Of a stretch of 64,000 nucleotides of DNA, positions 10,977-22,447 are shown one piece after another (within the stretch, counting starts at the first letter, position 1; every line of letters starts with the position of its first letter). The stretch is from NCBI GenBank assembly GCA_021209875.1, contig JAGYVD010000001.1, positions 3,100,001 to 3,164,000 on the forward strand. Direction: 5' to 3'. Source of the DNA: Rosellinia necatrix. Its lineage: Eukaryota > Ascomycota > Sordariomycetes > Xylariales > Xylariaceae. The translations under genes were made by a program, and so were the position numbers. The notes below the pieces were generated by a model, which was not told where the DNA came from, made no database searches, and was given only the letters and a program-made list of their open reading frames with translations.

Positions 10977-12086
10977 ATGACCAATCCATATCCAGCAGCA
11001 GCAGATGCAACGGTGCCGTACATCCAACTCGCGCCGATGCCACAGCTAGCCGAGGTACGTATTAGACAGGGCCACCTGCAGCCACCAGGGCGACATGGCA
11101 GGACTTGCTCACCGCGCACAGGCGACAAGTAGGGATGACGACTGGACGGGGACCAAGGACGCCGCGGCCCGCCGACGGGCGCAGACGAGACTCAACACCA
11201 GGGCATACCGTAAGTCAGTCCTCCCTCTTCCGTCCGAGGCCCGGGCCATTCCGCCGATCAAGCAAAGCGGGAGGGGGCGCCACGCCCATCATCGGAACTA
11301 ACCAACACCCCGACGGTATTAGGAAAACGTAGGGCCGAGGCGAAGAGAGCAGGGGCACCCAGCAGCGCAGCGGCAGAGTCAGAAGCGCTGGTGGAGTGCT
11401 GGGACGACTCGCGGCAGTCCGTGGCCATCGTGCCGGCGTCGCGGATCCGGCGGCTCTATAACGCGCGGCGGCCCCTCTTCCCACCGGCTACCAACAAGCC
11501 CATCACCGTCGGCGGCAGCGGCGGCAGCGGCGACAGCGGCGGCGGCGTGGTGATGTTCCCGCTGAGCGCGGACCACCTGATCACGCTGCTGCAGTTCAAC
11601 GCGCTGCGGGCGCTGGCCGTCAACCGGACGCTTCTCTCGGGGGCGCTCGCGACGCCTCTCGACTGCGGGTCCCCCTCCTCCTCCTCGGAGGAGGAGGAGG
11701 TGATCCGCGTGACGCCGTACCCGGACGACCCGTGGCGGCTGCCGCCGGCGCTGCTGCCGACGGCGCTGCAGCGGACGGTGCCGCACGCGGACTGGGTCGA
11801 CGTGTTCCCGTGCCCCGCCGGCCGCGACCGGCTCATCCTCGCCGCCGGCACCTTCGACGAGGACGAGCTCTGGGACGACTGCGTCGGCGGCCTCTTCGAC
11901 GGCTTCCCCGACGACGAGGTCGCCCGCCGCGGCCTCATCGCCTGGTCCCCGCCCTGGGACATCGCCGGCTGGGAGATGTCCGAGGGCTTCCTGCGCAAGT
12001 GGGGCTGGCTGCTCGAGGGCTCGCCCGCCGCCCTCGAGGCCACGAATCGCTGGCGGAGGCAGAGGTGCGAGGAGCCGTTGTGTTAA
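10977..12086 (+). CDS. bZIP-type transcription factor with DUF3425 domain
   Basis: Three exons, 10977-11054, 11122-11209 and 11323-12086, give 309 aa. Introns are 67 nt (GTACGT...CACAG) and 113 nt (GTAAGT...TTAG with an ACTAAC branch site). The second junction falls inside the basic region and restores DDDWTGTKDAAARRRAQTRL followed by NTRAYRKRR, the form typical of fungal bZIP-like regulators. No clear leucine heptad follows. The C-terminal DUF3425 domain (about residues 120-300) shows FPLSADHLITLLQFNALRAL, LQRTVPHADWVDVFPCP, FDEDELWDDC and GWEMSEGFLRKWGWLLEG. Members are presumed nuclear DNA-binding regulators, some next to metabolic genes they may control. Here the divergent SDR is the obvious candidate target. 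A GC-rich Gly/Ser insert lies just before DUF3425. Confidence 0.88.
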
Positions 12087-12383
12087 CATTCGACTTTGTT
12101 TATTTATTTTAATTTTCTTTTTTTTCTTTCTCACTTCATTATTACATATTTATATATTTATTTATATACTTCTTTATTTAAAAATATTTTATTCAAGTTG
12201 TTACAAATCATTCAAAAAATATTTATTAATACTAGGAAAATCACATACTTTCGAATAACTCAAGTAGTTATATAGTAAGGCATTAAGCAGAAAACGTTAT
12301 CCTTTCCTTCCTAGGGAAGTAAGTGCTATCTACGTACATAATTCATTTTTGATACGCTAGAAAAAAAATTATCAAGTCATAAA
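12087..12383. other. AT-rich spacer between convergent genes
   Basis: A strongly AT-rich stretch between the stops of the bZIP (plus) and AAA+ ATPase (minus) genes, with many TATTTA/TTTATA words. It probably holds both 3' untranslated ends. No coding sequence. Confidence 0.7.
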
Positions 12384-14816
12384 TCATAAATCATCGCCTT
12401 CAACCTCCACATCCTGAATTCCCTCGACCGGCGTCGTCCTCTTCAGATAATCGCGGAAATCCCCGCTGAGGTTGACCATCGCCGTGACGTGCTTCTGGCT
12501 TACGGTCACGACCTTACTGCCCTCCTCGCGCGCCTCGGACTCGGCCATCGCCAACATCATCTGCATGGCGTTACGTATCTCGCGGCCGTTCCACTTAAGC
12601 GAGCGAATCCGGCTATCCGCGTTGTTGCCGTCGGTGCTGCTCAGCAGCAGGTTCCGGGCCGCCGCCGAGATGCGGACGGTGCCGTTTGACTCGCGGTCGA
12701 GGCGCTCGAACGTGTTCGCCCAGATGCGCTCCCGGTCTTCGTCGCGTAGATTCTTATAGTGCAGCGCCACATGGATGCGGCTCAGGAAGGCGCTGTCGAA
12801 GGCCTGTACACGGTTGGTCGTGAGGAAGAGCACGCCGCGGTAGTACTCGAGCGCGCGCAGGAACGTGCTCACGAGCCCATTGCGGGTGATGTCCTTGGAG
12901 CGGCGACGCTCGAGGTACACGTCGGCCTCGTCGAGCAGGAGCAGCGCGCCGTAGCGCTGTCCGAGCTCCAGGAAGTATTTCAGGGACTCCTCGACGCGGT
13001 ATGTGTCGACGCCGAGATCGCCGCTGGTGATGGCGATGAGCGGCCGATTCGTGGCTTCGGCGATACACTCGGCCGTGGATGTCTTACCCACGCCGGGGGT
13101 GCCGTGCAGCAGGAAGATACGGCCCTCGCCCTTGTTCTGCACAAAGTCGGTGTTCCATGGGAGGAGACGGCCCTCAGCTTCTGTGGCGAGTTTGCCGATC
13201 AAGGCCTTGACGGTCATTTTGATCTCATCATCGAGCACTAAGTCCTTGAAGGCATCTCTGTTGGCTTTGATAGGCTTCAGATACGCAAGGTTGACACACG
13301 CCCAACGGCGATTATTCGGGATAAAGCTAGGCATGACATTGCTCAGGACATGATAGAACACTTCGCTGTCCGGGGGAGTGTCGCGAGTTGCATCCAGGTC
13401 TCTAAAACCAGCGTAGGGGCCATCGTTGCCTCGAGTAGGGTCACGGCTCTTATCGCACGCATCACAGCCACAGCGAGGTAGACTGCGCGGGAGATGGTCC
13501 ACCGGTGGTGGTAATGGCGAACCCTGCCGCGACGAGTTGAGACTGGGTCGGTTGCCGCCATTCAGATCAGGAGATGCGGTGTAGTAGCGGTCGAAGCCTA
13601 CGGGGTCGCATATGACGCGTCCACGCAGCTTTCCCGTCGGCCCTGGAATCTGGCCATTTCCAGACGAGGGATTCACAAGCTGCCCATCATATTCCATGTA
13701 GGTGGGCTTCTTAAGTAGTTCCCAGTACAGCCGGCCCTCCTCGATGCACTTTTCTTTCATTGTCTTGCCACCCTGAGCAACCTCGTCCTCGATCCAGAAC
13801 GCTTCCGGAATGACGGGGAGGCTATTGATAGGCTGCTCGCCAGTCCAAGGCTGGACTCGGAAGGTTTCCATGTAGCGCTTAACGACGACACCATTGCTTT
13901 CCAAGTACCAACAGTCGATCTTATACTGGTTGAAGGTGTTGCTTGAGCCGCCCTTAACGCCACTAATAACATACGGGGTCCAAAGGCCGAAGCGCCTAGC
14001 ATAGATGATCTGGCCAGGCTTCAGCAGTAGCCAGAAGAGATTGAATGTGGCAGAGGGATGGTCCATCTTGTGAAGGGCCTCCTCCTTTACCAGGGTTTCA
14101 CCCATATTTTCGGCGAGAAACTGGAGTAGGACATCAATATGACGAGATGTAGTCTCGGCGTACTCCTGGCTATGGCAATCGGGCTGGTTGTCGCGATAGT
14201 GGGCGAGCTCAGCGCGGTGGAGATACAGTATGCGATAGGGGGCCGGAACGCTGACTGGAGAGTCCTGAAGGTTCACCCGTGGGTAGTAGCTTATCACGGC
14301 CTGAAGAGCATGAATGAGATACTGTGAATGTATGTTCATCGTGATGGTAGGCTTAGCGGCCGATGTAGCGGCAGCCTGGCCTTCATCGTCTGTGTCGCCG
14401 CCGTCGTCGTAACGGTATTCGTTGAGGTCGAAAGCGGCCGTGATAGGTCGCTCGTTGGGATTACAGCGATCCCGCCGTCTATAATCACTACTGGGCTTGT
14501 TCATCTTGTAGGTGATATCGAGGACGGGTTTGTCGTCATCGCCTTCGCCGTACTCACCGATCTGGACATCGTTGGGCGCATCCTTGTCCTTGAAGGGGGA
14601 AAAATGTTTGAAGGGTGTGAGACTCTGGCGGCATTCCACAACGGCATCATTCCAGCCGATGTACTTCAGGACATGGAGAACCGGAGGGACTTTGCCGTCG
14701 ACCCTGAGGACGCCATTTGACTCTGGGTCAGAGGCCTTGATAATCTTAGTGCTGACCTCCTCAAAACTGTCGATAGAGTCGGCGCGTTCGAGGGTCGACT
14801 TGGGCTGTGCCAACAT
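12384..14816 (-). CDS. AAA+ ATPase (fungal DUF7025-type)
   Basis: One uninterrupted frame of 810 aa. The N-terminal two thirds resembles the DUF7025-like region that precedes AAA domains in many fungal proteins, including FNLFWLLLKPGQIIYARR near 258-275. The AAA core lies at about 560-720. Walker A is GTPGVGKT at 572-579, Walker B is LLLLDEADVYLERR at about 625-638, the sensor segment is LFLTTNR at about 663-669, and the putative arginine finger is in FLSRIH. A small Cys cluster (CGCDACDKS, about 449-457) lies in the linker. The intact nucleotide-binding residues suggest an active ATP-dependent remodelling enzyme; substrates of this family are unknown. It is convergent with the bZIP gene. These families are numerous and variable in filamentous fungi. 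Confidence 0.88.
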   Translation of the reverse strand: MLAQPKSTLERADSIDSFEEVSTKIIKASDPESNGVLRVDGKVPPVLHVLKYIGWNDAVVECRQSLTPFKHFSPFKDKDAPNDVQIGEYGEGDDDKPVLDITYKMNKPSSDYRRRDRCNPNERPITAAFDLNEYRYDDGGDTDDEGQAAATSAAKPTITMNIHSQYLIHALQAVISYYPRVNLQDSPVSVPAPYRILYLHRAELAHYRDNQPDCHSQEYAETTSRHIDVLLQFLAENMGETLVKEEALHKMDHPSATFNLFWLLLKPGQIIYARRFGLWTPYVISGVKGGSSNTFNQYKIDCWYLESNGVVVKRYMETFRVQPWTGEQPINSLPVIPEAFWIEDEVAQGGKTMKEKCIEEGRLYWELLKKPTYMEYDGQLVNPSSGNGQIPGPTGKLRGRVICDPVGFDRYYTASPDLNGGNRPSLNSSRQGSPLPPPVDHLPRSLPRCGCDACDKSRDPTRGNDGPYAGFRDLDATRDTPPDSEVFYHVLSNVMPSFIPNNRRWACVNLAYLKPIKANRDAFKDLVLDDEIKMTVKALIGKLATEAEGRLLPWNTDFVQNKGEGRIFLLHGTPGVGKTSTAECIAEATNRPLIAITSGDLGVDTYRVEESLKYFLELGQRYGALLLLDEADVYLERRRSKDITRNGLVSTFLRALEYYRGVLFLTTNRVQAFDSAFLSRIHVALHYKNLRDEDRERIWANTFERLDRESNGTVRISAAARNLLLSSTDGNNADSRIRSLKWNGREIRNAMQMMLAMAESEAREEGSKVVTVSQKHVTAMVNLSGDFRDYLKRTTPVEGIQDVEVEGDDL

Positions 14817-16421
14817 GATGGCGGATAGACGGGGGGCAACGTTGTACAGCCGGGCTACTACTTTAGATCCAGGGGAATCTCCGCGAAAGGGTTACCCAGT
14901 CGATGATGGGGAATTGAGATGAGAATGGAGGAGAAATGGAAGCCAGAGTGACCATCGGCAGGTCGAGGTGAAGCTATTTGTATCCATCCATCCATCCATC
15001 CATCCAAGATGATCCGTCCATCCAAGATGATCCGTCCATGATGATCCGTCCAATGATGATCCGTCCAATGATGAACCCCATCCCCCTTATCTCATGGCGG
15101 GAGGGGAGGCTGTCAGCCTAGTCTCGGCCACCGAGCTACTACATGGTTTCACGCCAGCCCTCCATCAAATCGCAGACCGACCGTTAGGCTGCAATCGGCG
15201 GTCGGCCAGCTCGTCAATCAGATCGAAGGTCAGTGCCTCTGTCGAGTCTGCCTATGTTGTGGATCCAAGGCAGATCCAAGGCAGAAGCGTGGCCGCTTAT
15301 ACATAAGTAGTTAGGTGGACAAAAGCTTGACTCACGCTTTACCCCAGGATATGCATTCTAGATATGTAAAGGCGAGCAAGGGGGGGGATACTGTAAACGA
15401 GATCTGGTAAGAAGGAAGGAATGGCTTGGGGCTGAGTCGGGACTAATATCGTGCCGGTTATGCTCACCGTAGGCATTTGACAGAAAATGCACTGTACCTA
15501 GGTAGTTGATAGCCACATCCTATCTAGGCCTAGCTGGCTTCCTATCTCATTTCGCCCGATTGAGCCTAGGCTATTTCACCACCTACATGACTGACTACCT
15601 ATTTTATACCCAAGTCCGCGGCAAACAACTAATCAAATCAATTCTGTTGAACTTTAGGGGTTCGCCGCATCATTCTTGGAGCCAGACTCGTTCGTCGACA
15701 ATACTCCATCTGATACAGTACCCTTACTGAATCGCCCATAGCCTCATAACATGACACCCATGATTCAATAATATTTCAAAACCACTTCACTTTAATACAT
15801 GAGGTCACAAAACGCTATTCTACCCTTAGACTCAGTCGTCCGGTAATTGCAAATGACCCTTCACCCTGCTTCCATGTCACACTCTAGGATTTCGCATGAG
15901 TCACGGAAGCCTAATGGAACTCCTACTGGAACTAGATGGTCCGAAATTGACGTGAAGGTTGCGATCAGCTTCGCTGCAGGTATCTGAACTAGAGGGCCGT
16001 TGTGGCGTTTGTATCTGTATAACTAGATCCAGAATTTACGTCAAATTCATATTTCCGATAGCTCCTAAATATGCCACTTGCCTTCCAAAATATGAGAACT
16101 GCCCCTAATTGCTATTGACATGTTCCTCGAGAGAGAAACGATTGTCAAATTCGAGTAAAAGCGAGTGTGACTATGGTAAGGACTAGATAAACACGTCAAC
16201 CAAAATCCTACAACTTTCTTGCTGCGTTCTTCACCCTTCCGAAATCGAGCATACGTAGTATCTTACTTGTTCACATACCTTCCCAGTTATCACATAGGGT
16301 CTGGTCTGGTTCGATGTTCAGTGACTGGCCTCAGGCCCCGCAGAACCACGGCTAACGCATCATGGCGCCGCTTGCTATTGCCCCTGGAATTTCGAACGCC
16401 ATTCCAGATCAAGAGAACGTG
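14817..16421. other. intergenic region, no gene seen
   Basis: It contains the promoter side of the AAA+ gene and, at the far end, the 3' flank of the ankyrin gene. The open frames are short and featureless. The only structure I see is the minisatellite at 14982-15074 and scattered CTAGGTA words. Confidence 0.6.
14982..15074 (+). repeat. CCAT / GATGATCCGTCC minisatellite
   Basis: A (ATCC)n run of about six units passes directly into four imperfect copies of GATGATCCGTCC separated by 3-6 bp linkers, each partly copied (CATCCAA, CAAT). It lies about 165 bp upstream of the AAA+ ATPase start codon, probably within its promoter or 5' untranslated region. Confidence 0.85.
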
Positions 16422-18943
16422 CTACTCGTCAGCCCTAGCTTCCTGTTTCTGCATTGCTTTTACGACGCCAATATGTTCCATTAGGTATCCCTGTTCTAAA
16501 GCCGAGGATCCCCTCAAATCCTTAATTGATGGGTCGGCACCCTTATCCAGCAATAATGCCACTACAGGGCCATGGCCGTTGCGCGCAGCATACCACAAAG
16601 CCGTGCGGCCGAATTCATCAGCAATATTCGGTCTAGACCCGGCTTCAAGTAGTGCTTTTACTGCTTCTGTGTGTCCGTTCCCAGCAGCCCAAGACAGAGG
16701 AGTTCGTATGAAACTGCAGTCGGCGGATGACCCTAAATAATGACGGCTTGAACGCGGCGAGGCAGCCTGCTCCGATACTCCGAGAGAGGTTTCTCTGTAC
16801 GGCGGATCTACAACAGCGCCGCGTGCAAGTAGCACTTTGGCAACTCCCAGATGCCCCTGTGCCGCCGCGAATGACAATGGGGTGCGGCCCATCAAGCTGG
16901 TGCCTTGGGGAACGCTCGGGATCTCTAAATTCGCATCTTTATCCATCAGTGCAACTACAACCACATCGTGGCCAGCCCCTGCAGCCCAACTAACCGGCGT
17001 GCGGCCGTGTTTCTTGTCCATTGAATCGACCTTCACCCCCCCTTTACCCAACAGGAAGTGTACAACATCGTCGTGGCCGTTTGCAGCAGCCCACGAGAGA
17101 GGTGTTCGGCCAAACCTGTCGCTTGTATCCAACTCCGCACCCCGCTTGGACAGAGACTCGACGATCAGGTGATGCCCAGATCCGGCTGCCCACCATAATG
17201 GGGTGCGTCCATTTACATTATCTGGACTGTCTGGATCGATTTCACAGCTGAGAAGCGCCGACAACGCCCCCCTGTCTCCAAACTGGGCAGCCCAAGATAA
17301 CGGTGTGCGGCCAGTTTTATCACGGGAGTCTGGGCGCGCACCGTTCCGCAGGAGCTCCCTAACAACACTACCATCGGTGACACGGGGAATAGCTGCCGCC
17401 CAAGAGAGTGGCGTGCGGCCCGAGCTATCCTCAGCATCAATCCCGTCACGTTCAGGATGGTTCACCAAACACTTTACCGTGCGGAGGTGGCACTTCCCAG
17501 CAGCGAGAGAGAGCGCCGTTCGGCCGTAATTGTCCTTTATGTTCACATCTAGCGGGTACTCAAGAAGTTTCTCAACGACTTTGTCATGGCCCTCGATGGC
17601 GGCGAGGGAAAGAGGCGTATAACCCGCGTTGCTTCGCTGATTAATGGCGGGATGCTGATGGCCATACCGATGACCAGACTCGCAGAGCAGATACATAACG
17701 ACTGCCACCATACCGCGCTGCGCAGCGTATCGCAATTCAATAGCAAGGCTTGATTCTATTGCCGGCGGACATTCATCTCGCTTCAAGATATCCCGTATGA
17801 CCCTGGTCTCGTGTTTCTTCGCGACATCAAGCAAGTGGTGCGCGGCGCCTTGAACCTCTGCGTCACTGGCTACCAACTCTGCCAGCACTTGCACGGCCTC
17901 GTGTGCCAAGCCTTCCTGTTGTTTGGCTTGGCCTCCTTGTCGAGGCTCGTTCAATTGCACACGTGCAATGTGTTCTAATGCTAGATTTGCGGCCATGTCA
18001 ATGTTTTCTGGTGATTGTGTGGGCCTGCTCATTTCATCCTTCATCAAGACACCTCTCAACATCCTCAACCCAACACAACGTAGCGCTATATCATTTTCGC
18101 TGTCACCTGTCTTGTATTTTCCGCTGTCGGCCTCTTCGTGATGAGGCTTGGGTGTTCGGGTGCCGTGATGTGGTTCGTGTGCTTCGTTCTGCCATCGTGA
18201 CGGTTTCGTTTTTAAGATATGCAGCTTCGAGATTCTGTGCACGAGCCGCTGGAGGATGACAGCCTTTCCGAGTGCTACTAGCGGGTAAGTGCAAACCTGC
18301 TCGCGAGCACTCTTCTCGCCACGCTTGTAGGGCTTAGACCTGGCTTTTGCCATATACTTCCATTCCGATTCAGTCTTGGCGCCGTTCGTCCCCCTATCAT
18401 CCTCGAAGGTGTCACCGAAGATTGTTACTATGTCAAATGGGAAGTTGTAATACGGTAAACCGATTTCATCATAGTCATCCTCTATATGAATTTCCCATCA
18501 GACACCGCATATGATCAGCAGTAATCAAGGCTTTGGGGTGCGCACATACCGTAAATGAGAACTCGGTTTATAGCCGCAAACTCACACTCCAAGGGGTCGA
18601 AAACGATGGCCAGATCGTCGAACAGGTGGTGTTTGTTAAATAAGTTTGGGATATCTAGCCCATGGACCCATTTCGGACAGATGAAGCCCTGCGCCCCCTT
18701 TTTGCTAGGTTGTTCTATTTCGGCGACCGCTCCCAGGAAGCGTTGGTAGTCCTTGATCGTTGCTTCAAGTTGGCGAATCTTCTTAGCGGTACGATCTTCT
18801 TTCTCGATAGTAGCGTCTTTGGGATCCAGGATCCCATGTGAATTCAGAGACCTCCCTACACCCCCCTCTGTAGCCCCGTAAGTCGCTTTAGTTACGTGAG
18901 TTGCCAACGACAGAACAGCAGCACCTACCCCGCTGGCCTGCAT
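16422..18943 (-). CDS. ankyrin-repeat protein
   Basis: Two exons, 18943-18550 and 18481-16422, give 817 aa. The 68-nt intron (GTATGT...CATATAG, phase 1) joins an N-terminal exon of 131 residues to the long second exon. The N-terminal part is not a domain I can name. It has a likely coiled coil (KKIRQLEATIKDYQRFLGAV) and a segment EDDYDEIGLPYYNFPFDIVT leading to KTESEWKYMAKARSK. From about residue 395 to 810 there are roughly eleven ankyrin repeats with the signature GRTPLSWAA, several separated by longer loops. No NACHT, NB-ARC or other ATPase motif is visible. Ankyrin arrays bind proteins, and such proteins are common in fungal NLR-like repertoires. It is divergent from the patatin gene, 657 bp between starts. 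Confidence 0.87.
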
Positions 18944-19600
18944 GATTGGTTAGGTGACTGGCCTGGTTAATATCGCTATGCGGGATTCTCAGACGTGGGC
19001 TTATTTGTAGTGCTATTTGAACATATTTGAGCTTCGCTAAAATCGGCCCCCGTAAAGCTCGGCGATGTGTAATCACAGCCTACCTCGCTACGGTGCCGAC
19101 AGGCGAATACAAATGCCGAATAGGTGATGAATGCACCAATAAAAAGTGGAGAGTAGCCTCGGGGTGTACGCCTTCGCTTGATAACATGTAGCAGATGGGG
19201 GTGTCATGTCTCACCGGTCTGGTTTTATGAGGCTATAATAGGCAGTGTGGCGTAAAACGTGATGCCCGCTCCGCCTACTTAATATAACCTGGCCTAGGAC
19301 ATGGATCTACAGATCCTATCACGCCCATAATTCAAGGATAAGCTATTACAAACCAGGCGGGGTATAAACAATCGAAGAGCCTCAACAATATCATTAGGCG
19401 ACTTGTGAGCCATGAAGCTCACACTAAATCAACCTGCCCCGGACTTCAATCCTACCAACTTATTACCCCTTTTACCCCTTTTACCCTTTTTACTTGCTGG
19501 TAATACGAAATCTAAGTTTAGGTGAAATATTTAGAATCAAGCCTTCAAGCCTGATTCCTTAACGAGAGTCAGTATAGCTCATCTCGAGACTACTTAATCA
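18944..19600. promoter_or_regulatory. shared spacer of divergent ankyrin and patatin genes
   Basis: 657 bp between the two start codons, moderately AT-rich. A pyrimidine-rich tract with repeated TTACCCC/TTTACCC words lies at about 19460-19495, about 110 bp before the patatin start. No coding sequence. The head-to-head arrangement suggests common regulation (inference). Confidence 0.4.
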
Positions 19601-21232
19601 ATGGCGGATACTTATCCGCCAGACCCCACGACACAACCTGGATGGGGTCAAAAGGTTATGATCTGTTTTGGTAAGCAATCTTGTGTGTAGTGATTGCTGC
19701 TTGTCATCGGCTAATTGAGAATCTGGTGACTAGATGGAGGAGGTATCAGAGGATACGCTAGTCTAAGGATACTAGAGTGTTTGATGCACTGCATTCAAGA
19801 GGAGTCCAGGCGTAGAGATGAGCCTGACCAAGATGAAGATGTCTATCCTGCACATTATTTCGATTATTTCTACGGGACGAGCACCGGTGGGTAGGTGATA
19901 AACCTGTGCATCGCTGAATCTGACAGGTTCACTTACTATCTTGACAGACTCATCTCCGTCATGCTTGGGAGGTGGCGGGTGCCCGTCGGCGATGCGCTGC
20001 GAGCATATGCAGATATTTGTGATCATGTCTTTCACCCCGATGCTAGGAGCCCCTTTCGATTGCTACCATGGGTTCCTAAATGGAATGAAAATCGGCTTAT
20101 GCATAGAATGCAAGCGAAGGTCCAGTCCTTCACCCCAATTAGAGACCATTATCGACTTCATAGTCCTAACGGCAGCGAAAAGCCGTCCGTATTCACACAA
20201 TTATGCTCACCTCAAGATCTTTGTAGAGTGTATGACTCTCCGTTATCGCACTGAAGCATGGCGTGAGATTCTAACAAGACGAAGATCGCATACACTAACA
20301 TCCTATTGTGTAGAGGCGTTGTGACTTATACGAAATGGAAACGGAAGCGTCTCATAAATTTCGGTTTATCAGGTGGCAGGCCCGATATCCTGAGGACTTT
20401 CCAATGCCATCTGGATATCGAGGCACAAAATAATGCCAAATTCCAGCCCAGTCGAGAGGTTCTCCACCCTTCTGAAATTTCTATTATCGAGGCTTGCCGA
20501 GCGACTACTGCTGCACCAACATACTTTCGCTCCCAAATCATAGGAAGAGGCAAGTTCGTCGATGGCGGTGTGGGAACTAATAACCCTACGCGACGAGCTT
20601 GGAAAGAAGTTGAGTCGCAGATACGACATAGGGGGCAGCGAATGCCGTACAACTGTCCAATCATTGTTAGCATTGGCACTGGAATGCGAAAAAAAGGCCC
20701 CTCCTTGACAGACACCGAATCAGTTCACCTCAAGATGGAGAAAGACGGGGATATTTCTCCCGGTCATTACTTCCGATTCAATGTTGAGGATCGGCGTCTA
20801 CACGACATCAAGATGGACTCCGAGATGGCAAACGCTCGCGGATTATTAAATGAAATGACTCGACTGGTTCATGATGAATTCGGCCCGGGGAAGAAAAACT
20901 CTGAGAAGATGACACAGCTGGCTCGGAAAATTGTCAATATCCAACGAGAACGATCAGAGAATAGAGACGAAGAGGCTAGATCACGGTGGACACGTTTTAC
21001 GGACTGCTCTTGGTACAAATGCCGGGAGGAGGGTTGCCAAAGACCCATAGAGAGCCAGATGTTCAACAGTTGCAAGGATTTCGACCACCTCTATTGCCAC
21101 CGCGGGGCCTGGCAAGTACATTTCAATGATGAACACCCCGCCCTGGACGACCGAATGACAGACGAACAAGAACCTCGATTTCAAATCATAAGACCCCATT
21201 ACGCCATCGGCGGAGTTAACGGACCATGGTGA
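19601..21232 (+). CDS. patatin-like phospholipase with Cys/His-rich tail
   Basis: Four exons, 19601-19670, 19734-19890, 19948-20229 and 20314-21232, encode 475 aa. Introns are 63, 57 and 84 nt, all GT-AG, and all junctions restore frame. Splicing assembles the oxyanion motif DGGGIRGY at 24-31, the nucleophile elbow GTSTGG with Ser73, and the dyad Asp253 in KFVDGGVGTNNP, preceded by ACRATTAAPTYF. The catalytic set is complete, so lipid acyl-hydrolase activity is predicted. Exon 3's boundary is the least certain: its donor is GTATGA, and the joined region LCRVGVVTYTKWKRK fits the family only loosely. The C-terminus (about 395-455) has WYKCREEGC followed by a Cys/His cluster ending AWQVHFNDEHP, similar to a degenerate C2H2 finger. 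Patatins occur as effector domains in fungal NLRs and as stand-alone enzymes. Confidence 0.85.
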
Positions 21233-22447
21233 ACCGCCAGTGGATTCAATGAGAGTTGTCCAAAACTTTATTATAACCTAGACGCGAAATAAATCATAGG
21301 TTATGCTTTTCTTCCCCGTTTCCCCTTCTCTCCTCCCTATATTCTGGCCTATATACATAGTCTTTAGGTCCGTGCTCGGTGGAGGCCCGGAGGCTGGGCT
21401 TGATTCCGCGACACCTCTGATGAGATGTAATGGACATAAGAAGCGACATTCTACTGTGTTACAGTCTTTCCTTTCCTGTTGGCAGTCCATCAAGATTCCA
21501 TCGGCCCCCAATATTATCGTATCACATTGAGTAGTTAGTGTGAATATGCTCACCGCTAATCAGTAGTCTTCAAGAGCCTAGACAAGGTCAAAATATAAAC
21601 AATCTTTATAACAACGGGAATATGAGCTGATCGAGTGAATTATGGGTAGCTGCACTATGAACTATTTAGAATAAACCGAAAGGTTTACCTAGGTAGTGCT
21701 AAGTGTATGTACATTCGTTTCGGTTGCTCGTTTAGAGTGCAAATGGAGCACAGCCCCAGAGGATATAAGCTTACCCAAGAGAACCCCTGAGTTTTATCTC
21801 CCGCTGCGACAAGCCAGTCACGGTGCTTAGAAATAAATGCATTCTGCAATTGTGACAAGTAGAAAGATATTACGCCATACTGTTACTTAAATCCCAACAG
21901 TGCTTCGCAGGAAATATGATCCCTATGATTTATCAGCCGTTTAAGGTTAACGGTGGAAACAACGGCCTGAGAGAAATAGTCATGTCGCCAAGAGGTCTCT
22001 CCCGTACTATTCCAAGAAAGAAGGCATAACTATGTTTGGACCGACCACTGAGGTGATGACTGACTTGATACATAGAAAACTTATGCTCAATGATTGTGGT
22101 ATTTTTCCTCCTGTTCCGTATATCCCTTGTATACTGTGTTCCACAGTCCGCTCTCAGTCGGCTATTGGACCTGCTGGTCCGTAATAGAAAACTAAATTGC
22201 GTATGTAATAAACAAATAAACAAAGATAGGCCTATTATACCATTCGCGGTCATCATTTTTTTTTTTCAACCAACTGTACCTCGCCCTTCCCCCGCCGCTG
22301 GCATAGCCTCCCAAGGTCTATTAAGCCCCAGTCTCTGAAAGTAGTGACCTAAATTACATGCTACAAGTAGTTAGTGGGAGCTTTGAATCCTAGAGGCAGC
22401 CCAGGTCAACAGGGCGAGAATATTGCCCCCACCATTCTCCTCAATGG
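21233..22447. other. intergenic region, no gene seen
   Basis: 1.2 kb of AT-leaning DNA between the patatin stop and the 3' end of the CoA-transferase gene. Open frames are short and lack recognisable motifs or consistent splice sites. A CTAGGTAG word occurs near 21690. Confidence 0.6.

Noticed and set aside
18385..18400. Suspected one-base frameshift at a G run in the ankyrin gene
   Set aside because: On recounting, the run has five C on the plus strand, and the exon reads through in a single frame (DDRGTNGAKTE). The gene is intact.
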